DNA from: Ferruginibacter sp.
GTDB taxonomy: Bacteria > Bacteroidota > Bacteroidia > Chitinophagales > Chitinophagaceae
Assembly: GCA_016786725.1 (NCBI GenBank)
Contig: JAEUVU010000013.1
Coordinates: 124,001 to 188,000 of the forward strand
Reading direction: 5' to 3'
Length of the DNA stretch: 64,000 nt
The translations under genes and the position numbers were made by a program. This document shows, piece by piece, positions 56,017 through 64,000 of the stretch (positions within the stretch are counted from its first letter, which is position 1; the number at the start of each line of letters is the position of its first letter). The notes below the pieces were generated by a model, which was not told where the DNA came from, searched no databases, and worked only from the letters and a program-made list of their open reading frames with translations.

Positions 56017-58092
56017 ATGAATAAGATCATACACTTGCTTATTTTTCTATTGATGCATGATATTGCATTTGCGCAGGAGGTTCCGGCTGCAGATTCCTCC
56101 TTATTAATGAATGAGGTGGTGATTACTGCCTTTGAACAGAACCGGGCCATCAGTTGTGGAACCATAGTAAAAGTTATTAATAATTCAAACACCGACAGGT
56201 ATAATAAAACATCGCTGGTACATGCATTCAATGCTGTAGCCGGTACAAGAATGGAAGAACGTTCTCCGGGAAGTTACCGCATCAATATCCGTGGAAGTTC
56301 GCTGCGTTCGCCTTTTGGTGTCCGTAATGTAAAAATTTACTGGAACAATATTCCTGTAACAGATGCCGGTGGCAATACCTACTTTAATCAGTTTGCTTTC
56401 AACAATTTTTCTTTTATAGAAATATTCAAGGGCCCTGCAGGCAGTATGTACGGAGCCGGTACAGGCGGGGTATTGCTGATGCATAGTTTTAGCAGCGCCT
56501 GGCAGCCTGCTGTAAAAGCAGAGTACATTACTGGCAGTTATGGATTGCAGAACATTTTTTTATCTGCCGGCTTTGGCGATAATAACAGGCGCAACCAGGT
56601 AACTTATAATCACAGCCAAAGTGATGGTTATCGCAATCATACAAAAAGCAAGAGAGACAATATCAGTTTTACATCTCAGCTTAATTTTTCCGACAGGCAG
56701 CAATTAACCACAAGCATACTCTACAATAATTTATTTTATGAAACACCGGGTGGATTAACCAAAGCAGAATTTTTAGCCGATCCTAAACAGGCAAGGCCGG
56801 CAGCAGGTGGTTTCCCGGGCGCTGATGTAGCCAAAGCTGCCATTTACCAGAAAAATTTTACAGCAGGCATCAGCCACCGATATAAATTTTTTACCGGGTT
56901 TACTAATGCAACAGCAGTTTTTGGCACATTTGCACTAATACAAAACCCAACCTTTCGTAATTATGAAAGGCGCAACGAACCCGGCTTTGGCGGCAGAACT
57001 TCTTTTATCTATGAAAAAAAGATAAGGAAAACAAAATTACAGGTAGTAGCAGGAGGCGAACTGCAGAAAGGATTCTTCAATACTCAGGTATCAAAAAATA
57101 AAAACGGTATTGCAGATACATTGCAAACCAACGATGATATAGCATATTTTAACAGCAGTATTTTTATGCAGGCCGATGTGAGCATTAAAGACAGTTGGTT
57201 CATAACAGCAGGCGCCAGCATCAACAAAACCAAAGTAAAGTTTACAAGGCAGAGCAGTTACCCTGTTTTAAAACAGGGCCGTACTTATAAAAATGAAATA
57301 TCGCCAAGGGTTGCTGTGCAGAAAAAATTTAAAAAAGGAGATGCGGTTTTTGCAAGTGTAGCCAGGGGGTTTTCTCCGCCAACCATTGCTGAACTATTGC
57401 CATCAACAGGTGTTATCAGCACTTTTTTAGAAGCAGAATCAGGCATCAATTACGAATTGGGAGGAAAAATATCTTTACTTAAAGGAAGACTGAGGCTGGA
57501 AGCAACCGGTTATTATTTTAAACTCAGCAATGCACTGGTAAGCCGTAAAGACAGCAGCAATGCCGATTACTTTATTAATGCAGGAAATACCAGGCAAAGG
57601 GGAATGGAGGTAAGTGCGGATTACTTTACTTCTTTTGCAACAGGCGTTGTGCTGGATAATATCAGTATAAGAACGGCTTACACATTAAACAGTTTCAGCT
57701 ATGGCGATTTTAAAAAAGGTACTGCCGATTTCTCCGGAAAAAAACTACCCGGCGTACCTGAACACACAGTGGCTGCATTGGCAGACATTAATTTTAAGCA
57801 TGGCATTTATTTAAACACTACCTGGTATTATGCCACCCGTATGTTTTTAGATGATGCCAATACAGTTGAAGCAAATGCTTATAACCTGTCAGGCTTCCGT
57901 GCAGGCTGGAAGCCGGTTATAAAATCAAAACTAAAAATCAATCTGTATGCAGGCGTTGATAACCTGTTAAATGAAACTTACAGCCTGGGTAATGATATCA
58001 ATGCAGCAGGTGGCCGTTACTATAATGCAGCGCCGGGCAGAAATTTTTATGCAGGGGTTTCGGTTGAGTGGGGTTATACAAAGAAGAAATGA
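56017..58092 (+). CDS. TonB-dependent receptor, siderophore/vitamin type
   Basis: A 691-residue outer-membrane receptor with signal MNKIIHLLIFLLMHDIAFAQ, plug domain (FNAVAGTRMEERSPGSYRIN, FKGPAGSMYGAGTGG) and barrel ending YNAAPGRNFYAGVSVEW. It lacks the carboxypeptidase-like extension. No riboswitch, Fur-like site or SusD gene is visible near it. Ligand unknown; iron-siderophore is the family's common substrate. Confidence 0.93.
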   Translation: MNKIIHLLIFLLMHDIAFAQEVPAADSSLLMNEVVITAFEQNRAISCGTIVKVINNSNTDRYNKTSLVHAFNAVAGTRMEERSPGSYRINIRGSSLRSPFGVRNVKIYWNNIPVTDAGGNTYFNQFAFNNFSFIEIFKGPAGSMYGAGTGGVLLMHSFSSAWQPAVKAEYITGSYGLQNIFLSAGFGDNNRRNQVTYNHSQSDGYRNHTKSKRDNISFTSQLNFSDRQQLTTSILYNNLFYETPGGLTKAEFLADPKQARPAAGGFPGADVAKAAIYQKNFTAGISHRYKFFTGFTNATAVFGTFALIQNPTFRNYERRNEPGFGGRTSFIYEKKIRKTKLQVVAGGELQKGFFNTQVSKNKNGIADTLQTNDDIAYFNSSIFMQADVSIKDSWFITAGASINKTKVKFTRQSSYPVLKQGRTYKNEISPRVAVQKKFKKGDAVFASVARGFSPPTIAELLPSTGVISTFLEAESGINYELGGKISLLKGRLRLEATGYYFKLSNALVSRKDSSNADYFINAGNTRQRGMEVSADYFTSFATGVVLDNISIRTAYTLNSFSYGDFKKGTADFSGKKLPGVPEHTVAALADINFKHGIYLNTTWYYATRMFLDDANTVEANAYNLSGFRAGWKPVIKSKLKINLYAGVDNLLNETYSLGNDINAAGGRYYNAAPGRNFYAGVSVEWGYTKKK

Positions 58093-58429
58093 TAGATAAG
58101 TTCAGGCTAAATTACTGTTCAGCTAAAACATAAAGAAGAGCAGGATTTATTTGGTTCTTTACATGGTTCATATGGAACCAACTTTTGTTAATTATTTGGT
58201 TACGGCACCACTTTATTTGATTGCAAGCGTTTGAAAGTCCTCAATGAATGAATTTTTTAGTTTAAAACAGATACTCCCGAAACTGAACCAAGTATTATGC
58301 TCTTTAATTCTTAATTATAAAAAGGAACTTTCGAACAGGATCAATTTCGCCGTTGCAGATACATTACACCCTGCAATAAAAAAAGCCGCTTCATGTAATG
58401 TGAAGCGGCCTTTCCTAAAAAAATATTGA
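58093..58429. other. 337-bp convergent intergenic region
   Basis: No convincing gene. A short hairpin TGGTTC/GAACCA (58164-58180) followed by ACTTTTG may end the receptor transcript weakly. The T9SS gene terminator lies at 58385-58409. A 61-codon open frame (58244-58429) runs through that terminator and is rejected. Confidence 0.6.
58385..58409 (-). terminator. Terminator of the T9SS Ig-like gene
   Basis: GCCGCTTCA, loop TGTAATG, TGAAGCGGC: a 9-bp stem followed on the minus strand by seven or more T. Confidence 0.85.
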
Positions 58430-60457
58430 TCACTGTTTAATCAGCTTAAGCGATTTTGGTTTGGCATTGTTTGAGTAAGCTGTTACATTGTATATACCTG
58501 CAGGCATATCTTTTGTTTGTAACGAAACCTGGTTTAACCCGGTTTGTAGCGATGCTGTTTGTTTCCGGATCACCCTTCCTGAAAAATCAGTGATAATGAT
58601 TGTTACCATTTCTTTTTCAAAAACATCGAGCTTTAAAACCGGCGTTTCATTTCTAACCGGGTTTGGCTGCAGCGTTATCAGGCTAAAACGGGCTCCTTTT
58701 TGTGTAAGCACAACGGTGTTACTATAATTAACTTTTGAATCTACATCAATCATCTTAAGCCTGTAGTAATTCTTTCCGTCTGCGGGGTTTGCATCTGTAT
58801 AGTCAAAAGGATTTTCGCACCTGTCTTTGCTGGCGCTGAATGCATATATAGGGCTGTAGTTTGCCCCGCCATCGGTGCTTCGCTGCAGCTCAAACTTAGC
58901 TTCGGCTGATGTACAAACCACCTTCCAGCTTAAGAAATGTTTTTTCTCTGCCTGTGTTCCTTTAAAATAAGTAAGCTTTATTGCCAGCGGGCTAATTTTA
59001 GCGCTGGTTATATAAAAGCCTGAAAAACCATTTACGGGCACTGTCACTTCCCACCAGTTTTGGGTGGCATTCCAAACTACCGTAAAGCCTGCGGTTGCGG
59101 TTGTAAAATCAACATAACTTCCGGTATAGTTTGTTGGGTTGGTACCGGTGCCATGAAACTGCCTCAGCACCAGGTTGCTGATGCCTGTGGCATCCAATGG
59201 GCCGATTGGCAAAGGCTTGTGCCCGCTGTCGTTAGCCCTGCTGTTAAAATCATCAAATTCGCTTTGCAAAAAATACAGTTTGATGTTTGCAGTGGAAGTT
59301 GCAGGATTGAGAATGGGTTCTATATCATATTTCCTGGCTGCATACAGGTCCGATGTTCCTCTTTTTGTTGCATTCAGATCAACCTGTGTACAGGTATTTA
59401 TAGAATTTGAAACCGGGCTGCCTCCTGCCGGGGTAACATTGGCTATTAAATTACAGTTAGAACCATCCCGGTAATTGGAGCCAGATCCGCCAACACTTAT
59501 GTTTTGGCAAACCTGTGCCCCGCCCGGTGTACCGGCCAGTGTAAAAGAGCCGGGGTCAACAGTAATGGTAACATTGGTACTGCCGGTTGATCCGTCAGAA
59601 GGTTTTAAAGCATTAATGGTATAAGTGGTGGTTACCGTAGGTGTAGCTGTTACTACCGGGCCGGTTGAACTGCTTAGTGTACCGCTGGGCGACCAGGTAA
59701 AATTTATTGCATCGGGTGTAAAGCGGTATCCGTTTGTAAAACCGGTAGCGGTCCAGTTGGTGGTATTGTTTCTGCCGCTTACAACAGCCGCAACAGTACC
59801 TGCAGCATTTTCAACACCCTGTGCTTTTGGTAAAGTGGTGTTGGTGCAGGCGGTTGTGTGTATTTCTACAAGATTGCTTCCTTCTAATAAATGAATTTGA
59901 AAAGTTGTTGATCCGCCGCCGCTGAAAAAAGGAACCGTATTGTAACTGATAACAAAAGTGCGGTTTGGTGCAGAACCATCTGTATAGTATTCCAAAGTGC
60001 CTGATGCTGCTAAAGTAAGATTGGCTGTTACACCATGTATCACATTATTAGGCGCCCCGGCAGCCGGCAAAGCAAAACCTACACCTGTGGTTGTAGAGTT
60101 GGTATTGCCCAAACCTACCCAGCCATTTGAACTGATGTTACAGGTTGTATAGTTATTGCCATAATAATTGAAAGTAAAAGGGATGGGAATATTATCCCAC
60201 CTGCAGTCATTTAAGTTGCCAACTGTAAAAGAAGTAACCGCTACACCGGCATCTGCCAGTATATTAACCCCGTAATCAGCTATTAAAGCATTGGGTATGG
60301 CGGATACAGTATAAGTTACAGGCGTTGCCGATGCCGTAATGGTTGTTGAATTACCCGAGCATACGGTTGAATTATTTGCAAAACCGGTAACAGTAAGTTG
60401 TGCCAGACATAGGTTGTAAAGACAGATTGCTGCCAGTAAGGAGTATAGTTTTTTCAT
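58430..60457 (-). CDS. Secreted Ig-like protein with T9SS type A sorting domain
   Basis: A 675-residue secreted protein (signal MKKLYSLLAAICLYNLCLAQ). An N-terminal domain with an Ig-like start (VCSGNSTTITASA) and a region like a jelly-roll/PA14-type domain (about 60-250) are followed by an Ig-like PKD-type segment, and the final 75 residues form a type A sorting domain (LQPNPVRNE, DMPAGIYNVTAYSN). Cargo of the type IX system. No catalytic motif is visible. Confidence 0.9.
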   Translation of the reverse strand: MKKLYSLLAAICLYNLCLAQLTVTGFANNSTVCSGNSTTITASATPVTYTVSAIPNALIADYGVNILADAGVAVTSFTVGNLNDCRWDNIPIPFTFNYYGNNYTTCNISSNGWVGLGNTNSTTTGVGFALPAAGAPNNVIHGVTANLTLAASGTLEYYTDGSAPNRTFVISYNTVPFFSGGGSTTFQIHLLEGSNLVEIHTTACTNTTLPKAQGVENAAGTVAAVVSGRNNTTNWTATGFTNGYRFTPDAINFTWSPSGTLSSSTGPVVTATPTVTTTYTINALKPSDGSTGSTNVTITVDPGSFTLAGTPGGAQVCQNISVGGSGSNYRDGSNCNLIANVTPAGGSPVSNSINTCTQVDLNATKRGTSDLYAARKYDIEPILNPATSTANIKLYFLQSEFDDFNSRANDSGHKPLPIGPLDATGISNLVLRQFHGTGTNPTNYTGSYVDFTTATAGFTVVWNATQNWWEVTVPVNGFSGFYITSAKISPLAIKLTYFKGTQAEKKHFLSWKVVCTSAEAKFELQRSTDGGANYSPIYAFSASKDRCENPFDYTDANPADGKNYYRLKMIDVDSKVNYSNTVVLTQKGARFSLITLQPNPVRNETPVLKLDVFEKEMVTIIITDFSGRVIRKQTASLQTGLNQVSLQTKDMPAGIYNVTAYSNNAKPKSLKLIKQ

Positions 60458-60938
60458 ACATTGGATTTAACTTTCTCAAAGTTATATAACAGCAATAAAC
60501 GAATATCCGCTTGTAATATTGTCTTCTTTACTTATAAAAGATATTCGACCCTTACTGTAGAAAAATTCAATTTTATTGGGGCTTTTTATCAACTTTATTG
60601 GCAGCAAAATGCCATAATCCGAAGACTTGAAATAAAAAATCTTGCTTTTTAAAGCAAGTCTTTGACTGCAAAAATGATTTTTAAAGCAACAGTATTTGAT
60701 AGATAATAAAAAGTTAACTGATTGATTTACATGCTAAAAAAAGATTATCAACGCTGAAAAATAAGCAGATATGATGATGAGATTAGAGTAATCCGTAGAA
60801 AATCATCTCATTTCTGTAGAAATTATACTAAAGCGTGTCGTAATGGCGTTATTCGGTTTGGCTGATTCAATATTCAACAAAAGATTATCCTTTTAATGTG
60901 TAAAGTATTAACCGGATGATAAACAAATCAATATTCCT
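60458..60938. other. 481-bp divergent intergenic region
   Basis: The minus-strand -7 element is at 60477. I see no gene, repeat or clear terminator in the rest; no good -7 match precedes the plus-strand gene at 60939. Short open frames here have no coding character. Confidence 0.5.
60477..60484 (-). promoter_or_regulatory. -7 promoter element TAACTTTG (minus strand)
   Basis: Exact TAnnTTTG, 19 bp before the ATG at 60457, for the T9SS Ig-like gene. Confidence 0.5.
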
Positions 60939-63900
60939 ATGAAAAAATTTCTACTACTTTTTTCATTAGCACTTTGTATCTGTGCCGATGTAATGGCACA
61001 ACCTGCAACTTATGCGTTGCCATTCAGTATTGGAAGAGAGCGATGCGGAAGTACATCCGGGGCAACATTACTCTACCAGCATCCAACAAGCGGTGACAGG
61101 GCACTCAGTTACGATTCTCTTTATTTCTTTAATTACGTATCTCCTAATTTAAGCAGAAGTACTTTAAGGAGTGCCTATTTCCCCAGGTTACGGGTTGGTA
61201 ACAGCACTTATGTAAGATCTGGTGTTACATACAGAGACCGTTTCAATATCAGCGCCTCAAGTGTTTCCTTTAATCCCAAAGATGGCAAACTATATTATTT
61301 ATGGACAGACTATAACGGCGCTGTATCCCCAACATTAAAAACCTATGTATGGCGATGGAATCCGGACACAACTTTTTTTACTGGTTCCTATAATAATCCG
61401 GCTGTCGCAAATTTGAGAGATACCCTGGCAAGTTTTGTATTTGATATTGGTGGCATCACTTTCGATAACCTGGGCAATGCCTGGCAGCTTGAATTCAGCA
61501 ACCCGCCGGCACCTTATAAATCCCGTATGCGCAGGCTGGATTTTGTAACCAATACAATAGACCCTGTACCGGATACGCTCGATCTGATTGGTGGCGCAGG
61601 GGGCATTGGTGATACGATGTGGAATGTAGGAAGCGGCGATATTACCTTAATGCCCAACGGTCAGATGTATTATGTGTTCGATAATAAATTATTTACACCC
61701 GATTATGGCAGTTATGGCGCCCCGGGCCACCATATTACATCTACCTATATTGATTCCGTACGAAGGCCGGGAGCCGTTAACCTGGTTGGGTTGGCCTATG
61801 GAAACGGAGACCTGATTTCATCATTTTCTCCCGGTTGTGTTTACCGGCGTATTGACCCTGTAACCGGCGATACAAACTTTGTTAATTATACTTATCTCTT
61901 AAATAAGGGGGTTCAGTCAAGCGATATGTCGCAGATATCATCCGGGCTGGGCCTTGCAAAAAGGCTGGCATCCATAACCCCCACCGGTACGGCAGGCCAG
62001 TATGATGTGGCTTATGATATAGTTATAAAAAACTACGGTACAACCGGTCTTACCAATTTACAGGTATTTGACAGTTTAAGTAAGATAAATGGCGCTGCTA
62101 ATTTATCAAATGTAAGTACTACCATGCTTACCATACCGCCGCCGCCGGGCATTGCCTTAAATGCTGGCTTCAATGGTAATACCGATGCCAGGCTGCTGCA
62201 GTTCAGCGGCCAGAATTTACAGAACTATCCGGTTGACAGCAGCAGTTTTACAGTAAGGGTAAACTGCAGGATATCAAATGTGGTACAGGGTGTGGTATAT
62301 TATAACAGTGCTGTTGGGTTTGCCAGTGGGTACAAAGGCGTTGCTTTAAGAGATTCCTCAACCAACGGCAGTGTGCCCGATTTAAACCAGAATGATAAAC
62401 CAGATGACCTTGGCGAGTCAACACCAACACCGTTTTTAATTGCGGTGGACCCAATAAACAGTGCATGCGCAACGCTTACTGCAGTTTTATATACCGAAAA
62501 TTTTGGTGCAGGCCCCATTGGCGGTTCCGGGCTTTTGGCCACCCTGCCCTCTTCGCCAAACACCAGCAGCAGTACATATACTGGCACAACAGTACAGCCT
62601 ATCGCAAAAAATGCTTTTGCAATAACCGATACAGCCAGGAAGGCTGATCTGGCAAACTTCTCTTCCCTCCGGGATCATACAGGTAATGCAAATGGAAGGA
62701 TGCTGGTTGTAAATGGAGATGCCCCGCCCAGGATTATATTCAGGGATACTTTACCAACCTCTTGTCCCGGACGGCAATATTCATTTTCTTTCTGGACAGC
62801 CTTTCCTTATAACGCTACCTATCAATCGGCCTGCGATGCATTGGGAGGTTTCAGGTATCCAAAATTCAGGATTCGGTTCAGGGATATTTCAACCGGCTTA
62901 ACTGCGGTTGAAGATACAACCACCAATATAACAACCAATAACAGCTGGACACAATTTGGCTACCGCTGGACCATGCCAATTGGCTATTCAAACCTGATTA
63001 TGGAAATTGTAAACGATGCCCCCGGCGGTTGCGGCAATGATTTTTTACTTGATGATATTGTTTATGGAAGTTGCGATGCCTTGCCGGTTGTAAATACTAC
63101 TTCTCAAACCGGGTGCCTGGGAGACAGCGTAAGGTTTGTAGGAAGCCTGGCAGACTCTTTGGTACTGCCCGGTCCCAAAGATCACCAATGGCAGATAGCA
63201 AATTCAGCAGGTGGTCCTTGGACAGATATACCTGGCGCTACTTCACCCACTTATCTTATTTACCCCATAGTAGCTGCCGATACCGGAAAGTTTTACAGGC
63301 TAAAAGTGGCAGCACAGGGCAGTATCGCAATTCCTATTTGCACTTCTCTTTCTCCTGGCGTAAAATTAAATGGGCAAACGGCCTCTGTTGCAGCAACCTC
63401 AGCCGACCGGAATAAAAACAATGTTTGCCCCGGTATAACTGTAAAAGTTTACCGAACGGGTGGAACATTGGGAGTAGGCGCCACCTGGAGGTGGTACACG
63501 GGTAGTCCTGGTGGCACATTAGTTGGTACGGGAGATACACTTACGTTTACAGCTCCCGCCGCCACCACCACTTATTATGTACGGGCCGAAGGCACCTGCA
63601 ATACAACTCCTGCACAGGCAGTTACCATTAATATCAGTTGCGATATTGATAAAGATAAAGATGGCATACCCGATTATATTGAGAGCAATATTGCAGCGGC
63701 GGTAGCCAATGGCTATAATACCGGGTATCCCGGATACAAAGATTATAACAATGATTTTATCAATGATGACTTCCAGGCAGATGGAGACTCGGACAATGAT
63801 GGTATCCCCAATTACCTGGATCTGACTTATCCGGGAAGAGTTGATTTGAGCGGTCCTTTGGGTGTGCCGGATGGAATTGATGACAGGTTTGATATTGACC

Positions 63901-64000
63901 TGGATGGCATTATTAATATGCTTGATCTGGATAGTGACAACGACGGCATTCCGGATGTGGTGGAAGCCTATGGTGTGGATGCAAACGGAGATGGAAGGCT
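60939..64000 (+). CDS. Very large surface protein with DUF11-like, Ig-like and thrombospondin-type-3 repeats, 3'-truncated
   Basis: An open frame with no stop runs from ATG 60939 to the window edge, at least 1020 codons. The signal peptide is MKKFLLLFSLALCICADVMA. The first 300 residues resemble a beta-propeller-like surface domain (AWQLEFSNPPAPYK). Then follow a DUF11-like segment (YDIVIKNYGTTGLTNLQVFD), a jelly-roll domain (about 510-700), Ig-like domains (about 710-895) and acidic calcium-binding repeats (DIDKDKDGIPD, DSDNDGIPNY, DLDSDNDGIPDVVEAYG) of thrombospondin type 3. The end, with the probable T9SS sorting domain, lies outside. It is likely a huge adhesin or gliding-type surface protein. 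Confidence 0.9.
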   Translation, partial: MKKFLLLFSLALCICADVMAQPATYALPFSIGRERCGSTSGATLLYQHPTSGDRALSYDSLYFFNYVSPNLSRSTLRSAYFPRLRVGNSTYVRSGVTYRDRFNISASSVSFNPKDGKLYYLWTDYNGAVSPTLKTYVWRWNPDTTFFTGSYNNPAVANLRDTLASFVFDIGGITFDNLGNAWQLEFSNPPAPYKSRMRRLDFVTNTIDPVPDTLDLIGGAGGIGDTMWNVGSGDITLMPNGQMYYVFDNKLFTPDYGSYGAPGHHITSTYIDSVRRPGAVNLVGLAYGNGDLISSFSPGCVYRRIDPVTGDTNFVNYTYLLNKGVQSSDMSQISSGLGLAKRLASITPTGTAGQYDVAYDIVIKNYGTTGLTNLQVFDSLSKINGAANLSNVSTTMLTIPPPPGIALNAGFNGNTDARLLQFSGQNLQNYPVDSSSFTVRVNCRISNVVQGVVYYNSAVGFASGYKGVALRDSSTNGSVPDLNQNDKPDDLGESTPTPFLIAVDPINSACATLTAVLYTENFGAGPIGGSGLLATLPSSPNTSSSTYTGTTVQPIAKNAFAITDTARKADLANFSSLRDHTGNANGRMLVVNGDAPPRIIFRDTLPTSCPGRQYSFSFWTAFPYNATYQSACDALGGFRYPKFRIRFRDISTGLTAVEDTTTNITTNNSWTQFGYRWTMPIGYSNLIMEIVNDAPGGCGNDFLLDDIVYGSCDALPVVNTTSQTGCLGDSVRFVGSLADSLVLPGPKDHQWQIANSAGGPWTDIPGATSPTYLIYPIVAADTGKFYRLKVAAQGSIAIPICTSLSPGVKLNGQTASVAATSADRNKNNVCPGITVKVYRTGGTLGVGATWRWYTGSPGGTLVGTGDTLTFTAPAATTTYYVRAEGTCNTTPAQAVTINISCDIDKDKDGIPDYIESNIAAAVANGYNTGYPGYKDYNNDFINDDFQADGDSDNDGIPNYLDLTYPGRVDLSGPLGVPDGIDDRFDIDLDGIINMLDLDSDNDGIPDVVEAYGVDANGDGR

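Noticed and set aside
58244..58429. 61-codon open frame between the receptor and the T9SS gene
   Set aside because: It runs through the clear terminator hairpin of the opposite gene and its protein has no family-like pattern.
60461..60652. 63-codon open frame in the divergent spacer
   Set aside because: It overlaps the promoter element of the T9SS gene and has no coding character or relation to neighbours.

Overview
The window looks like a chromosome segment of a Bacteroidota bacterium, most likely a Chitinophagaceae relative. Grounds: two secreted proteins carry C-terminal type IX secretion (T9SS) sorting domains, gldA is present, there are two TonB-dependent receptors and a CbrA-like transporter/kinase, start codons lack Shine-Dalgarno sequences, and the -7 promoter element TAnnTTTG appears repeatedly. 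I saw no rRNA, tRNA, CRISPR array, transposase or prophage. The species cannot be named from the sequence alone.

Layout. 1-5828: end of an MHS-type transporter, two small membrane proteins, a transporter-fused histidine kinase, a response regulator and a methyltransferase. 5843-11555: an alpha/beta hydrolase, a small secreted protein and a type I-like exporter (ABC, HlyD, TolC) whose ATPase motifs are degenerate. 11587-18303: zinc-ribbon protein, TerC, a GH3/beta-lactamase fusion, Uma2 nuclease-like protein and MutL. 18453-24223: a ten-PKD-domain T9SS cargo, a PBP4-like lipoprotein and a potassium channel. 24300-25427: a ureohydrolase-like protein. 25582-29633: an A+T-rich accessory cassette (secreted protein, HExxH protein with a double-glycine-like leader, nucleotidyltransferase-like protein, stand-alone C39 peptidase); this is the best candidate for an undescribed system. 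29702-44193: housekeeping genes (korA, nth, divIC-like, eno, gldA, ricT-like, holB, two glutathione peroxidases, comF, radA). 44667-52260: TonB receptor, a membrane-protein operon with a winged-helix regulator, an ABC-2 transporter and a LolA-like protein. 52310-60457: a nuclease-like SEC-C protein, pdxA, a second TonB receptor and a T9SS cargo. 60939 to the end: a very large surface protein that runs off the window.

The most striking global feature is a set of degenerate tandem arrays of 7-9 bp units at about ten places, some palindromic and several inside genes, where they encode protein segments (MutL linker, HolB loops, GldA tail, a lipoprotein signal peptide, a PBP4 N-terminus). Two further dispersed palindromic repeat families are also present, and one of them has been absorbed into the start of a divIC-like gene and the end of enolase.

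In function, the core genes are ordinary. The envelope theme is strong: T9SS cargo, peptidoglycan enzymes, TonB uptake and exporters. The accessory theme is the C39/HExxH cassette and the NERD-like/SEC-C protein.
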